NCBI RefSeq assembly: GCF_001605725.1
Contig: NZ_CP011530.1
Coordinates: 992,001-1,056,000, forward strand
Source of the DNA: Mycobacteroides immunogenum
GTDB lineage: Bacteria > Actinomycetota > Actinomycetes > Mycobacteriales > Mycobacteriaceae
Reading direction: 5' to 3'
Length of the DNA stretch: 64,000 nucleotides
Of this stretch, positions 21,354 to 30,221 are shown one piece after another. The notes under the pieces are model-generated. The model had not been told where the DNA came from. It saw nothing but the letters and a program-made list of their open reading frames with translations, and searched no databases. A program made the position numbers and the translations under genes. Each line of letters begins with the position of its first letter. Position 1 is the first letter of the stretch.

Positions 21354-22631
21354 GTGGCCGACAACAATGATTTCGCTACTCTCCAGTACCCCGGAGGCGA
21401 AACCAAGCTGGACATCGTCCGTGCGACCGAAGGTGCCGACGGTTTCGCGCTGGGCAAGCTGCTGGCTGATACCGGCTACACCACCTTCGACGCGGGCTTC
21501 GTCAACACCGCCTCGACGAAGAGCGCCATCACCTACATCGACGGCGACGCGGGCATCCTGCGCTACCGCGGGTACCCGATTGAGCAGCTGGCCGACAAGT
21601 CCACCTTCATCGAGGTGAGCTACTTGCTCATCTACGGCGAGCTGCCCACCCCGCAGCAGCTGGCGGACTTCACCACCAAGATCCAGCGCCACACGCTGTT
21701 GCACGAGGACCTCAAGCGGTTCTTCGACGGCTTCCCGCGTAACGCGCACCCCATGCCGGTGCTCTCCAGCGCCGCGAACGCGCTGAGCGCGTACTACCAG
21801 GACTCGCTGGACCCGCATGACGAGGCGCAGGTCGAGCTGTCTACGATCCGCTTGCTGGCCAAGCTGCCGACGATCGCGGCCTACGCCTACAAGAAGTCGG
21901 TCGGGCAGCCGTTCCTGTACCCGGACAACACGCTGAGCCTCGTCGAGAACTTCCTGCGGATGACCTTCGGTCTGCCCGCGGAGCCGTACGAGGTGGACCC
22001 GGAGATCGTGCGGGCCCTCGACATGCTGCTGATCCTGCACGCCGATCACGAGCAGAACTGCTCCACCTCGACGGTGCGCCTGGTCGGCTCCTCGGACGCC
22101 AACCTCTTCACCTCGATTTCCGGTGGCATCAATGCGCTCTGGGGCCCGCTGCACGGCGGTGCCAACCAGGCGGTGCTGGAGATGCTGGAGCGCATCCGTG
22201 CCGAGGGCGGCGACGCCCACGACTTCGTGCGGCGGGTCAAGAACCGCGAAGACGGCGTGAAGCTCATGGGCTTCGGGCACCGCGTCTACAAGAACTACGA
22301 TCCCCGTGCGCGCATCGTCAAGGAGCAGGCCGACAAGATCCTCGGCAAGCTCGGCGGCGACGACCAGCTGCTCGATATCGCCAAGGCACTCGAGGAGATC
22401 GCGCTCACCGACGAGTTCTTCATCGAGCGCAAGCTCTACCCGAATGTCGACTACTACACCGGCGTCATCTACCGGGCCATGGGCTTCCCGACACGCATGT
22501 TCACCGTGTTGTTCGCGTTGGGCCGCCTACCGGGATGGATCGCGCACTGGCGTGAAATGCATTCGGAGCCCGGCAAGATCGGCCGCCCGCGGCAGATCTA
22601 CACCGGCTACGGGGAGCGCCAGTACCCCTGA
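21354..22631 (+). CDS. gltA2: Citrate synthase (type II)
   Basis: A 425-residue citrate synthase that condenses acetyl-CoA and oxaloacetate. It aligns from memory with M. tuberculosis GltA2 (Rv0896): ITYIDGDAGILRYRGYPIEQ near the N-terminus, the catalytic His region CSTSTVRLVGSSDANLF, LHGGANQAV and MGFGHRVYKNYDPRA. I chose GTG 21354 because AGAAGGG sits 7 nt upstream; the in-frame ATG 21348 would abut that site. A possible -10 (TACCTT, 21301-21306) precedes it, and a short out-of-frame ATG reading frame (21311-21370) overlaps the start. It marks the left end of the block collinear with Rv0896-Rv0911. Confidence 0.95.
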   Translation: MADNNDFATLQYPGGETKLDIVRATEGADGFALGKLLADTGYTTFDAGFVNTASTKSAITYIDGDAGILRYRGYPIEQLADKSTFIEVSYLLIYGELPTPQQLADFTTKIQRHTLLHEDLKRFFDGFPRNAHPMPVLSSAANALSAYYQDSLDPHDEAQVELSTIRLLAKLPTIAAYAYKKSVGQPFLYPDNTLSLVENFLRMTFGLPAEPYEVDPEIVRALDMLLILHADHEQNCSTSTVRLVGSSDANLFTSISGGINALWGPLHGGANQAVLEMLERIRAEGGDAHDFVRRVKNREDGVKLMGFGHRVYKNYDPRARIVKEQADKILGKLGGDDQLLDIAKALEEIALTDEFFIERKLYPNVDYYTGVIYRAMGFPTRMFTVLFALGRLPGWIAHWREMHSEPGKIGRPRQIYTGYGERQYP

Positions 22632-22633
22632 TC

Positions 22634-22656
22634 TCGGCCGATGGCGTTTCGGCCGA
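22634..22656 (+). terminator. Hairpin after gltA2
   Basis: TCGGCCGA occurs twice, 7 nt apart. The octamer is self-complementary, so the two copies form an 8-bp stem directly after the citrate synthase stop. Confidence 0.4.
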
Positions 22657-22672
22657 TAGCTGACAGTGTGAC

Positions 22673-22719
22673 GCAAATCTTTTTGCATCGCTAACAGTTG
22701 TAGTTTCACAATGGTTGTG
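22673..22719 (+). promoter_or_regulatory. Promoter/operator region of the MFS-MarR pair
   Basis: Two short inverted repeats lie between gltA2 and the exporter: GCAAA-N4-TTTGC (22673-22686) and CACAA-N3-TTGTG (22707-22719), the second ending at the GTG start. CACAAT at 22707-22712 could serve as a -10 for a leaderless transcript. Either repeat could bind the MarR protein encoded downstream. No site is proven. Confidence 0.35.
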
Positions 22720-24131
22720 TGGACGCGACCGTGGGTGTACTCAGTGAGCGCCGCAAGATCGTTATCCTGGGATCCTGCTGCCTGAGTCTGCTCATCGTGT
22801 CGATGGACTCCACCATCGTGAACGTCGCGCTGCCGACCATCCGGGCAGATTTCGGGGCCACCACCTCGCAGCTGCAGTGGGTCATCGACATCTACACCCT
22901 CGGGCTGGCCTCGCTGCTGATGCTCTCGGGCGCCGCGGGCGACCGGCTGGGTCGCCGCAAGGTCTTCCACATCGGGCTGTCGATCTTCGCGATCGGCTCG
23001 CTACTGTGCAGCCTGGCACCCACCGTCGGGTTGCTCATCGCCGCGCGCTTGCTGCAGGCGGTGGGCGGCTCGATGCTGAATCCGGTTGCGCTGTCGATCA
23101 TTTCGCAGGTGTTCACCGGCCGGGTGGAACGTGCGCGAGCCCTAGGATTCTGGGGCGCCGTGGTGGGAATATCGATGGCGCTGGGTCCGATCGCCGGCGG
23201 GCTGCTGATCGAATGGGTGGGCTGGCGCGCCGTCTTCTGGATCAATCTGCCAGTGTGCGTGCTCGCTTTCGTGCTGACGGCGGTCTTCGTGCCGGAGACC
23301 AAATCGGCCACCATGCGTGACATCGATCCGATCGGCCAGGTGCTCGCGGTGCTGTTCTTGTTCGGCATCGTGTTCACCCTCATCGAAGGACCGTCCCTGG
23401 GATGGGCGACGCCCGGATTGATCACCGTGTTGGCCGCCGCGCTGGTGGCGTTCGCGGTGTTCCTCAGGTACGAGTCGAGGCGCAGGCATCCCTTCATCGA
23501 TCTGCGCTTTTTTCGCAGCATCCCATTCGCTTCGGCCACGCTCACCGCGATATGCGCGTGCATGGCCTGGAGTGCGTTCCTGTTCACCATGTCGCTGTAT
23601 CTACAGGGGCAGCGGCACTTCTCGGCGATGCACACCGGGTTGATCTATCTCCCGATTGCCGTTGGGGCGGTGGTCTTCTCGCCGATATCGGGCCGTATGG
23701 TGGGCCGGTTCGGTGCCCGGCCATCACTGTTGGCCGCGGGCGGCATGTTTTTCACCGCCGCAATGCTGCTGACCAGAGTCACGGCAGCGACGCCGGTATG
23801 GGAGCTACTGGTGACCTTCGCGATCTTCGGCGCCGGGTTCGCCATGGTGAATGCGCCGATCACCAACGCCGCCGTCAGCGGAATGCCGCTGGACCGCGCG
23901 GGTGCCGCCTCCGCGGTCACTTCCACCAGTCGTCAGGTCGGGGTGAGTATCGGTGTGGCGCTGTGCGGTTCGATCGGTGCGCCCGTTCTCTGGTACATGT
24001 GCGCGGCGCTGGGTCTGCTCATCGCTACCCTGGGAATCGTGTCCACGTCACCGGTCGCGGTGCGGTCCGCGCAACGACTCGCCCCGTTGATCGAGGGCAC
24101 CGCGCCGCGGGAGGTCTCGCATGCCGGATAG
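22719..24131 (+). CDS. MFS drug exporter, DHA2/EmrB type
   Basis: A 470-residue 14-helix-type exporter. Helix 1 contains the DHA2 signature MDSTIVNVALPTIRADFGAT, followed by GDRLGRRKVFHIG (motif A) and the antiporter motif region ALGPIAGGLLIEWVGWRAVFW (helix 5). It probably extrudes a hydrophobic compound in exchange for protons. Its last 11 bases overlap the next gene, a MarR regulator, so the two form a translationally coupled pair. GTG 22719 has no ribosome site and may be leaderless. The substrate is unknown. Confidence 0.85.
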   Translation: MDATVGVLSERRKIVILGSCCLSLLIVSMDSTIVNVALPTIRADFGATTSQLQWVIDIYTLGLASLLMLSGAAGDRLGRRKVFHIGLSIFAIGSLLCSLAPTVGLLIAARLLQAVGGSMLNPVALSIISQVFTGRVERARALGFWGAVVGISMALGPIAGGLLIEWVGWRAVFWINLPVCVLAFVLTAVFVPETKSATMRDIDPIGQVLAVLFLFGIVFTLIEGPSLGWATPGLITVLAAALVAFAVFLRYESRRRHPFIDLRFFRSIPFASATLTAICACMAWSAFLFTMSLYLQGQRHFSAMHTGLIYLPIAVGAVVFSPISGRMVGRFGARPSLLAAGGMFFTAAMLLTRVTAATPVWELLVTFAIFGAGFAMVNAPITNAAVSGMPLDRAGAASAVTSTSRQVGVSIGVALCGSIGAPVLWYMCAALGLLIATLGIVSTSPVAVRSAQRLAPLIEGTAPREVSHAG

Positions 24132-24546
24132 ACCGCTCGCGGACGAGGTGTGGCGCACCATGGCCAGCCTGGTGCTCGACAACCGCGACGGCTGGCGCCG
24201 CACCGTCGTGGAAATGACCGGGCTGCCCTTCAGCCGGGTCCGCATTCTGAGAAGGCTTGCCCGGCAGTCCATGACGATGAAAGGGATCGCCGAAGCGACC
24301 GCGCTGGACGCACCCGCGGCCACGGTGGCAGTGAGTGATCTGGAGCGGCGGGGATTGGTGGTACGCCGCGTCGACCCGGAGAACCGCCGCTGTAAACGGG
24401 TGTCGCTCACCGACGAGGGCAGAGAGTTGGTGGAAGCTATCGCTGATCTGGACGACCCGGCACCGGCCGCACTGACCGCGCTGGACGAGACGGATCTGAA
24501 TTCTCTGCACGCCCTCTTGCGGAAGGCGCTGGGCGGTCGTTCGTGA
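24121..24546 (+). CDS. MarR-family transcriptional regulator
   Basis: 141 residues with a winged helix-turn-helix: SMTMKGIAEATALDAPAATVAVSDLERRGL is the HTH and VVRRVDPENRRCKRVSLTDEG the wing. ATG 24121 overlaps the exporter's end by 11 nt. The arrangement predicts a repressor of its own exporter operon, relieved by the exported compound. The candidate operators are the inverted repeats just before the exporter. Confidence 0.85.
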   Translation: MPDRPLADEVWRTMASLVLDNRDGWRRTVVEMTGLPFSRVRILRRLARQSMTMKGIAEATALDAPAATVAVSDLERRGLVVRRVDPENRRCKRVSLTDEGRELVEAIADLDDPAPAALTALDETDLNSLHALLRKALGGRS

Positions 24547-24553
24547 ACGGCGC

Positions 24554-26023
24554 CTAGTCCGCGTCCAGCACCGCCATCGCGGCGTGATAGCCGCCCAGTC
24601 CGGATACTCCACCACCTCGGCGAGAACCCGATCCGCACAGCAGTATCCGGTCATGATCGGTGGCCACGCCCCAGCGTTGTGCGGCGGTCTCCAACTGTTC
24701 ATCGTCTTCGGCGAACGGCCACTGCAGCCCGCCGTGGAAGATGTTGCCTGCCGTCATGCCGAGCGCATCCTCCAGGTCGACGGTGGTCTTGGTCTCAATA
24801 CACGGCCGGCCGTCTGCGTCGGTGGCCACCACATCGGTGATCGGCTCGGCGAGTACGGAATTCAGTGAAGCGAGCACCGCGTGCTGAAGCTGTTCGGCGC
24901 TTGCGCCCAGCCCATGCGGCGTGTGCAGGCCGAAGACCGTCAACGTCTGCGCCCCCGACGCGCGCAACTCCGGTGACAGGATGCTCGAGTCGGCCAGGGA
25001 GTGGCAATAGATCTCGCAGGGTAACGGTTGCGGAATCCGGTCGCTGGATGCCTGCCGATACGCGCTCTCCAGCTGGGTGTAGGTCTCGTTGACGTGAAAC
25101 GTTCCGCCGAAAGCCTGCTCAGGCGTGACACTTTCATCGCGGAGCCGGGGGAGCCGGTTCAGCAGGAGATTCACCTTCACCTGTGCGCCCGGCTGGCCCG
25201 CGGGTGGGGCTTCCCCGAGCAGGCCGGCCAGCACCGTGGGGCTGACACCGCTGAGAACCCTGGCACCCGCCACGGTGTGTTCGCCGCTGCCGGTGCGGTA
25301 TCGCACCTCTCCATCGGGTGATACCGAAAGAACCTCCGCGCCGGTGCGTAGTTCGGCGCCATGTCGCCGGGCGGAGGCCTCCAGCGAACCGGTCACGGCA
25401 CCCATGCCACCGATCGGGACGTCCCAGGGATTCATCTGGTGGTACAGGAAACAGATGTTCTGTTGCAGGGAAGGGTCATCGGCACTCGCGAAGGTTCCGA
25501 TGAGTGCGTCCGTCAGCAGCACCCCGCGTCGCAGGTCATCGGGGGTGGCCGCACGGATCACCTCGCCGATGGGTGTCTCGATGAACTGCTCCCACGCCCC
25601 GGTCCGCGCGGCGCTGCGCCGGCGCAGCGGCTTGAGCATCGAATCCCATATCGGCCGGGTGACCGAATCGCACAGCGCCCCGAACTCCGCGAAATCATGG
25701 GTGCTGGCGAGAAATCCGCTGCGACCGCCGTCGGCCGGGTCGGGTGTGTACGAGGCGAACGTGCGGCGCGCCAACCGCACGTCCAGCGCCAGGTCATCGA
25801 TGATCTGGCGCGGCAGCAAGCTCACCAGATACGAGTACCGGGACAATCGCGCCTCGACCCCCGCGAAGGCGGGCGCCGAGATAGCCGCACCGCCAAGCAC
25901 ATCGAGGCGCTCCAGCAGCAGCACACGCTGGCCCGCGCGGGACAGGTATGCGGCGGCGGTCAGCGCGTTGTGTCCACCGCCGACAATGACCGTGTCAAAA
26001 CTATCGGATGCTATGACGCCCAT
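24554..26023 (-). CDS. FAD-dependent oxidoreductase, phytoene-desaturase/PYROXD2-like (Rv0897c homologue)
   Basis: 489 residues. The Rossmann FAD motif is at the N-terminus (VIVGGGHNALTAAAYLSRAG), followed by LLLERLDVLGGAA, and the C-terminus has CGSGSRRGGGVSGLGGYHA, the usual FAD-closing motif of the amine-oxidase/phytoene-dehydrogenase superfamily. ATG 26023 is chosen because TACAGT lies 6 nt upstream (leaderless pattern) and the family starts here; longer in-frame starts lack support. It occupies the position of M. tuberculosis Rv0897c. It follows the class III aminotransferase-like gene by 26 nt on the same strand, so it may also be read from the permease promoter. The substrate is unknown. 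Confidence 0.8.
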   Translation of the reverse strand: MGVIASDSFDTVIVGGGHNALTAAAYLSRAGQRVLLLERLDVLGGAAISAPAFAGVEARLSRYSYLVSLLPRQIIDDLALDVRLARRTFASYTPDPADGGRSGFLASTHDFAEFGALCDSVTRPIWDSMLKPLRRRSAARTGAWEQFIETPIGEVIRAATPDDLRRGVLLTDALIGTFASADDPSLQQNICFLYHQMNPWDVPIGGMGAVTGSLEASARRHGAELRTGAEVLSVSPDGEVRYRTGSGEHTVAGARVLSGVSPTVLAGLLGEAPPAGQPGAQVKVNLLLNRLPRLRDESVTPEQAFGGTFHVNETYTQLESAYRQASSDRIPQPLPCEIYCHSLADSSILSPELRASGAQTLTVFGLHTPHGLGASAEQLQHAVLASLNSVLAEPITDVVATDADGRPCIETKTTVDLEDALGMTAGNIFHGGLQWPFAEDDEQLETAAQRWGVATDHDRILLCGSGSRRGGGVSGLGGYHAAMAVLDAD

Positions 26024-26029
26024 GAAAGG

Positions 26030-26035
26030 ACTGTA
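26030..26035 (-). promoter_or_regulatory. Leaderless-type -10 for the oxidoreductase
   Basis: On the minus strand TACAGT, then 6 nt, then ATG 26023. It lies in the 26-nt gap after the upstream gene, suggesting an internal promoter. Confidence 0.4.
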
Positions 26036-26049
26036 CGGCCTGGGCGCGA

Positions 26050-27369
26050 TCAGTCGGTGTTTTTCAGTACGTCCTCGAGCTCGGTGCAGAACCAATCCAC
26101 ATCTGACCGCGAGAAAACCAGTGGGGGACGAACTTTCAGAACATTGCCGTCTTGTCCGCAGACCGAGATCAGCACTCGCCGATTACGCAGCTCGTTCACG
26201 ATGTGTAGCGCACCGGCGCGGTCGGGGGTGCGGGCGGCGGGGTCGTCGACCACCTCCACCCCGGTGTAGAGGCCGGTACCGCGGATATCGCCCAGCCTGA
26301 CGTGGTCGGCGGCAAGGGCCCGCAACTCGGTACGCAGCATCGCGCCGACCTCCGCGGCATGCAGCTGCAACTTCTCGTCCTCGATCACATCCATCACGGC
26401 CGCGGCCGCGGCCATGGAGACGGGGTTGCCCCCGAAGGTGTTGAAATACGGCACATCCAGCGAGAACGGGGTAAGAACCTCGGAGGTGGCCGCCAGCGCC
26501 GAAACCGGAATGCCATTGGCCATCGGCTTTCCCATGGTCACCAGGTCGGGCACCACGCCGTGGCGGAGGAATCCCCACATGGCTTCACCGGTGCGCCCAA
26601 ATCCGGGCTGCACTTCGTCGGCGATCAGCACACCGCCGGCCGAGCGCACCACCTCGGCTGTCGGTTCCAGCACGGAGGCGTCGGGATAGATTCCGTCCGA
26701 GGAGAAGATCGTGTCGACTACCAGGCAGCTGAATCCGTAACCCGCGGCGCAGAGTTCGTCGATGGCCCGCGATACGTCGGAGGCAAAGCGCGCGGCTAGC
26801 TGGCCCGGCGGAGTTCGGTAGCTGTCGGGCGCCGGTACGGTACGGACGTGCGGCCCCAGCGAGTTCCCGCCGAGTGACGGGGATATCGCCGTGACCGCCT
26901 CGGTGTTGCCGTGGTAGGCATCGCTGGTCACGATGATTCCCTTATGGCCGGTGTACATCTGGGCCACCCGCAGCGCCAAGTCGTTGGCCTCGGAACCGGT
27001 GCATGCGTACATCACCTGATCGATGGAGCTGGGCATGGTCGCCAGGAGGCGCTCGGAGTAGCCGACAATGCCCTCGTGCAGATACCGGGTGTGGGTGTTG
27101 AGGGTAGACATCTGCCGGGTCACCGCGTCGACGACGTGCGGGTGGCAGTGGCCCACGCTGGCCACGTTGTTATAGGCATCCAGATAGCGATTGCCCTCGG
27201 CGTCGAACAGATGGCTGCCCTGTCCGCGCACCAGATGCACGGGTCTCTCGTAGAACAGCCGATAGGACGGTCCGAGGACTCGCTCCCGGGCGGTGATGAG
27301 TGACTCGGTGGCCGGGTCGTCGAGTTCTCCGGCGTAACTGTTCGAATCCATGATGTTGGAAAAGCTCAT
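26050..27369 (-). CDS. Class III PLP enzyme, probable amino-alcohol phosphate phospho-lyase
   Basis: 439 residues of the class III aminotransferase fold: YACTGSEANDLALR (PLP phosphate), DEVQPGFGRTG (Asp251, pyridine N) and MGKPMANG (Schiff-base Lys281). The N-terminal stretch RLFYERPVHLVRGQG followed by YLDAYNNVASVGHCHP is typical of the AGXT2L/ETNPPL-PHYKPL branch, whose characterised members are phospho-lyases of phosphoethanolamine and 5-phosphohydroxylysine, not transaminases. ATG 27369 overlaps the permease stop by 4 nt; an internal ATG at 27351 is an alternative. The permease upstream and the APH-type kinase across the divergent promoter support a lyase role. An ordinary omega-transaminase remains possible. 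Confidence 0.8.
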   Translation of the reverse strand: MSFSNIMDSNSYAGELDDPATESLITARERVLGPSYRLFYERPVHLVRGQGSHLFDAEGNRYLDAYNNVASVGHCHPHVVDAVTRQMSTLNTHTRYLHEGIVGYSERLLATMPSSIDQVMYACTGSEANDLALRVAQMYTGHKGIIVTSDAYHGNTEAVTAISPSLGGNSLGPHVRTVPAPDSYRTPPGQLAARFASDVSRAIDELCAAGYGFSCLVVDTIFSSDGIYPDASVLEPTAEVVRSAGGVLIADEVQPGFGRTGEAMWGFLRHGVVPDLVTMGKPMANGIPVSALAATSEVLTPFSLDVPYFNTFGGNPVSMAAAAAVMDVIEDEKLQLHAAEVGAMLRTELRALAADHVRLGDIRGTGLYTGVEVVDDPAARTPDRAGALHIVNELRNRRVLISVCGQDGNVLKVRPPLVFSRSDVDWFCTELEDVLKNTD

Positions 27370-28925
27370 CGTTCGTGTGCCTCCTCGAGCACTGTTCTAC
27401 CAAGGTCGTCGTAGCGGTTGGGAGCGGTGTATTTCAGGGTGAGAGCCAGTGCGACACCGCCTAATCCGGCGGCGGCGACCACCCACGGAATCGCCGAGAA
27501 GATCCAGTCACTGGCGGCGGTTCCTGCCGCGAACGAGGCGTGCTTGGCCAGCAGGTAGACCACGTAGACCATGCCCAGCCCACCCAGCAGCGGTGCGACC
27601 AAAGTGCGGAACCAGTGTGCGGTTTCGGGATGGTTGCGCAGCACGTGGAAGTACGAGATCACCGCGAAAGCGGTGAGCGCCTGGACGATCAAGATCGCGG
27701 TCGTACCGAGCAGCGCCATCAGTCCGTACAACCCGGTGTACGGGTCGCGGCCGGTGGCTGCGAAAAACAGCACCACCGCCGTGGCGAAGACTGTCTGCAC
27801 AAAGCCCGCCACGTGCGGAGAGCCATGGGCGGAATGGGTAGCGCCGATCGTCTTACGCATGCCCGGAATGACGTTCTCGCGGCCGATCGCGTACAGGTAG
27901 CGTGCGGCGCAGTTGTGGAAGGCCATGCCGCAGGCGAACGATCCCGTCATCAGCAGCACCTTGAACAGATCGACGGCCCACACTCCGAAATGGCTCTGGA
28001 CCGGGCCGAAGAAGATGTTGCCCGCCGTCGCCGAATCCTGAGCCAGCGCAACGGCATTATCGGGCCCGGTACCCACGATGGCGAGCCAGGAGACGAGCAC
28101 GTAGAAGAGCCCGACGCCCACCACCGAGGTCACTATCGCGATGGGGATGATCTTCTTGGGGTTCTTGGATTCCTCGGCATACATCGCGCTGGATTCGAAT
28201 CCGACCCAGGACCAGAACGCGAAGAACAGGCCCACACCGGCCGAACCCGCAACCGCGAGCGGACCCGCCGGACCATGAACCACGCCGCTGAGATCGTGAA
28301 AGCCGTTGAGTGGATTCAGCGATCCCCAGGACCAGCCCTGTGGCCCGCCGCCCGTGAACAGCACCGAGAGCGCCAGCAGTGACAGCATGACAATTTCGGT
28401 CACCAGGAAGACCCCCAGCACCCGCGCTGCCAGGTTGAGGTCGAAGTAGGTGAGTACCGCATTGGTGGCCAGCATGACCAGCGCGAAGACCACCCATGGC
28501 ACATCCAGGTGGAAGAAGGTGTGAAACAGATCGTTCGCGAAGAAGGAGAAGATTCCTACCAGGGATGCCTCGAAGACCATGTAGGCCAAGGTGATCAGAA
28601 ATCCTGAGCCCAGCCCGACGATGCGGCCGAGGCCGTGCGATATGTAGCCGTAGAACGCGCCGGTAGCGACGATATGCCTGGACATCGCCGCATAACCGAT
28701 GGCGAAGAGTGTCAGCACGATGGTGGCCACCAGATACCCGGCGGGGGCGTAGGCGCCGTTGCCGAATCCCACCGCCATCGGCACATTGCCGACCATCGCG
28801 GTGATCGGCGCGGCGGTGGCGACCGCCATGAACAGGACCCCGATCAAGCCGACGGCATTGGGTTTGAGTCGCTGCATGCTGCCGGCTTCGGTGACGGTGG
28901 TGGGTGGGTCGATGGTGTCGCTCAC
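27366..28925 (-). CDS. APC-family amino acid/amine permease
   Basis: 519 residues with about 12-14 membrane helices. The first-helix region NAVGLIGVLFMAVATAAPIT and FFAFWSWVGFESSAMYAEES (about residues 245-264) are APC-superfamily signatures. GTG 28925 is the start because GAGAAGGG lies nine bases upstream; longer in-frame starts have none. It is first in the minus-strand group permease, PLP enzyme (4-nt overlap), FAD oxidoreductase, and divergent from a kinase gene. It probably brings in the amine or amino acid the neighbouring enzymes degrade. Confidence 0.85.
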   Translation of the reverse strand: MSDTIDPPTTVTEAGSMQRLKPNAVGLIGVLFMAVATAAPITAMVGNVPMAVGFGNGAYAPAGYLVATIVLTLFAIGYAAMSRHIVATGAFYGYISHGLGRIVGLGSGFLITLAYMVFEASLVGIFSFFANDLFHTFFHLDVPWVVFALVMLATNAVLTYFDLNLAARVLGVFLVTEIVMLSLLALSVLFTGGGPQGWSWGSLNPLNGFHDLSGVVHGPAGPLAVAGSAGVGLFFAFWSWVGFESSAMYAEESKNPKKIIPIAIVTSVVGVGLFYVLVSWLAIVGTGPDNAVALAQDSATAGNIFFGPVQSHFGVWAVDLFKVLLMTGSFACGMAFHNCAARYLYAIGRENVIPGMRKTIGATHSAHGSPHVAGFVQTVFATAVVLFFAATGRDPYTGLYGLMALLGTTAILIVQALTAFAVISYFHVLRNHPETAHWFRTLVAPLLGGLGMVYVVYLLAKHASFAAGTAASDWIFSAIPWVVAAAGLGGVALALTLKYTAPNRYDDLGRTVLEEAHER

Positions 28926-29183
28926 GGAAGATCCCTTCTCCGTATTTGGTCTGGTTTTGATTGGTTCTCCGCGGCCGGCCAAGTCTGCTGGTCGGCTCCG
29001 GTGGTGCTGTTTGGGTGCGACGCGGTCATTTATACCTGGCTTAGTGCCCAGGTTGAAAGGAAATCAGGGAATTCGCCCCGGTGGGTTTCGGGAAAGTTTC
29101 GATCTTGGTCGTTTAGGGTTCGTTGACGTTAAATGGTCCGATTTGGTCCGCTTGAGGGCCTCGCGTGGTGCACACTCAGACCC
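28926..29183. promoter_or_regulatory. Divergent control region with TGGTCYG repeats
   Basis: This 258-bp gap lies between the permease and kinase genes. ATTTGGTCTGG at 28944-28954 sits next to the permease ribosome site. On the kinase side TTGGTCG (29105-29111) and two TGGTCCG copies at 29134-29140 and 29144-29150, exactly 10 bp apart, lie just before the start. ACCTGG-N8-CCAGGT (29034-29053) is a separate inverted repeat. These are candidate sites for the GntR regulator encoded at 31024. Confidence 0.45.
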
Positions 29184-30200
29184 ATGCCGGGATTACCGCC
29201 GAATCACAGCGCGTTCGCGCACGCCGCTCTCTCGAGTTATGGCCGCGATCCGGATGCGCCGCTGCGACTGTTGAGCCTCTCCGAGAACGCCACCTATCTG
29301 GTGGACGATGAGCGGCCCATGGTGCTGCGGGTACATCGGCCCGGGTACCACTCGTTGCCGGCGATCCGCTCGGAGTTGACCTGGATGCGCGCGCTCCGGA
29401 CCGAAACCCCCGTCATCACACCGGAACTCGTGCGGGCGCGGGACGGGTCAGATGTGCTCGGTGTCGAGGTCGACGGGGTCACGTTGCACGTCGACGGCAT
29501 GGGTTTCGTGCCCGGTTGTACGGCCGAAGAAACCTCCGGTGTGGTCGGCTACGGAAAGCTCGGTCAACTGACCGCGCACATGCATGACCACGCCCAGCGC
29601 TGGCGCGTGCCGCAGGAGTTCACCCGGTTTCGGTGGGACTTGGAATCGATGTTCGGTCCGCGGGCGCGCTGGGGCGACTGGCGGCAGGCGCCCGGCATGA
29701 CCGACCAGGATCGTGCGACGGTCGATGCCGCGGTGCGGGACATCATTGGCCGGATCACCGAATACGGTTACGGCCCTGACCGATTCGGTCTGATACATGC
29801 CGACATGAGGTTGTCCAACCTCATGGTCGACCCCGGCCGGCCGGGCTCTGACATCACGGTCATCGACTTCGACGACTGCGGGTGGTCCTGGTTCATGGCC
29901 GACCTCGGCGCCGTGGTGTCGTGGGTGGAAGACACTCCGGAGGCCGAGGTGGCCGTCGCGGATTGGCTTGAGGGTTACCGACGGGTGTGTCGTCTCTCCG
30001 ATGAACACCTCGCGATGATCCCGGTTTTCGTGATGCTGCGGCGGGTCATGCTCACCGCCTGGATCGCCTCACATGCCGATGCCGATGCGGCGATCAGGGT
30101 CAGTGACGGGTTCGGGGCGCGCACGGCCCGGCTCGCGCAGCGTTACCTCACCGACCAGACCTGGTTGCGGGAGGCAGTTTTCGGTCGTCGAGTCGGCTGA
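29184..30200 (+). CDS. APH-family phosphotransferase (amino-alcohol kinase-like)
   Basis: 338 residues of the aminoglycoside phosphotransferase/choline kinase fold. The catalytic loop is LIHADMRLSNLMVD (Asp and Asn) and the metal-binding loop VIDFDDCGWSWFMADLG. ATG 29184 is favoured over the in-frame GTG/ATG upstream because the family begins near PGLPPNHSAFAHAAL. The WSWFMADLG type of C-lobe occurs in homoserine-kinase-II-like and hydroxylysine-kinase-like (AGPHD1) proteins. Divergent from a permease and a phospho-lyase-like PLP gene and followed by an SDR, it fits a kinase that activates an amino alcohol for elimination. No resistance role is implied. Confidence 0.8.
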   Translation: MPGLPPNHSAFAHAALSSYGRDPDAPLRLLSLSENATYLVDDERPMVLRVHRPGYHSLPAIRSELTWMRALRTETPVITPELVRARDGSDVLGVEVDGVTLHVDGMGFVPGCTAEETSGVVGYGKLGQLTAHMHDHAQRWRVPQEFTRFRWDLESMFGPRARWGDWRQAPGMTDQDRATVDAAVRDIIGRITEYGYGPDRFGLIHADMRLSNLMVDPGRPGSDITVIDFDDCGWSWFMADLGAVVSWVEDTPEAEVAVADWLEGYRRVCRLSDEHLAMIPVFVMLRRVMLTAWIASHADADAAIRVSDGFGARTARLAQRYLTDQTWLREAVFGRRVG

Positions 30201-30221
30201 GCCGGCAGAGAGGAAGTTGTG

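Noticed and set aside
24121..24546. Pseudogene because it overlaps the exporter
   Set aside because: The 11-nt overlap is normal translational coupling; the MarR fold is complete with both HTH and wing.
29184..30200. Antibiotic-resistance aminoglycoside phosphotransferase
   Set aside because: Only the fold is shared. Context with permease, PLP lyase-like enzyme and GntR regulator fits a metabolic kinase better.
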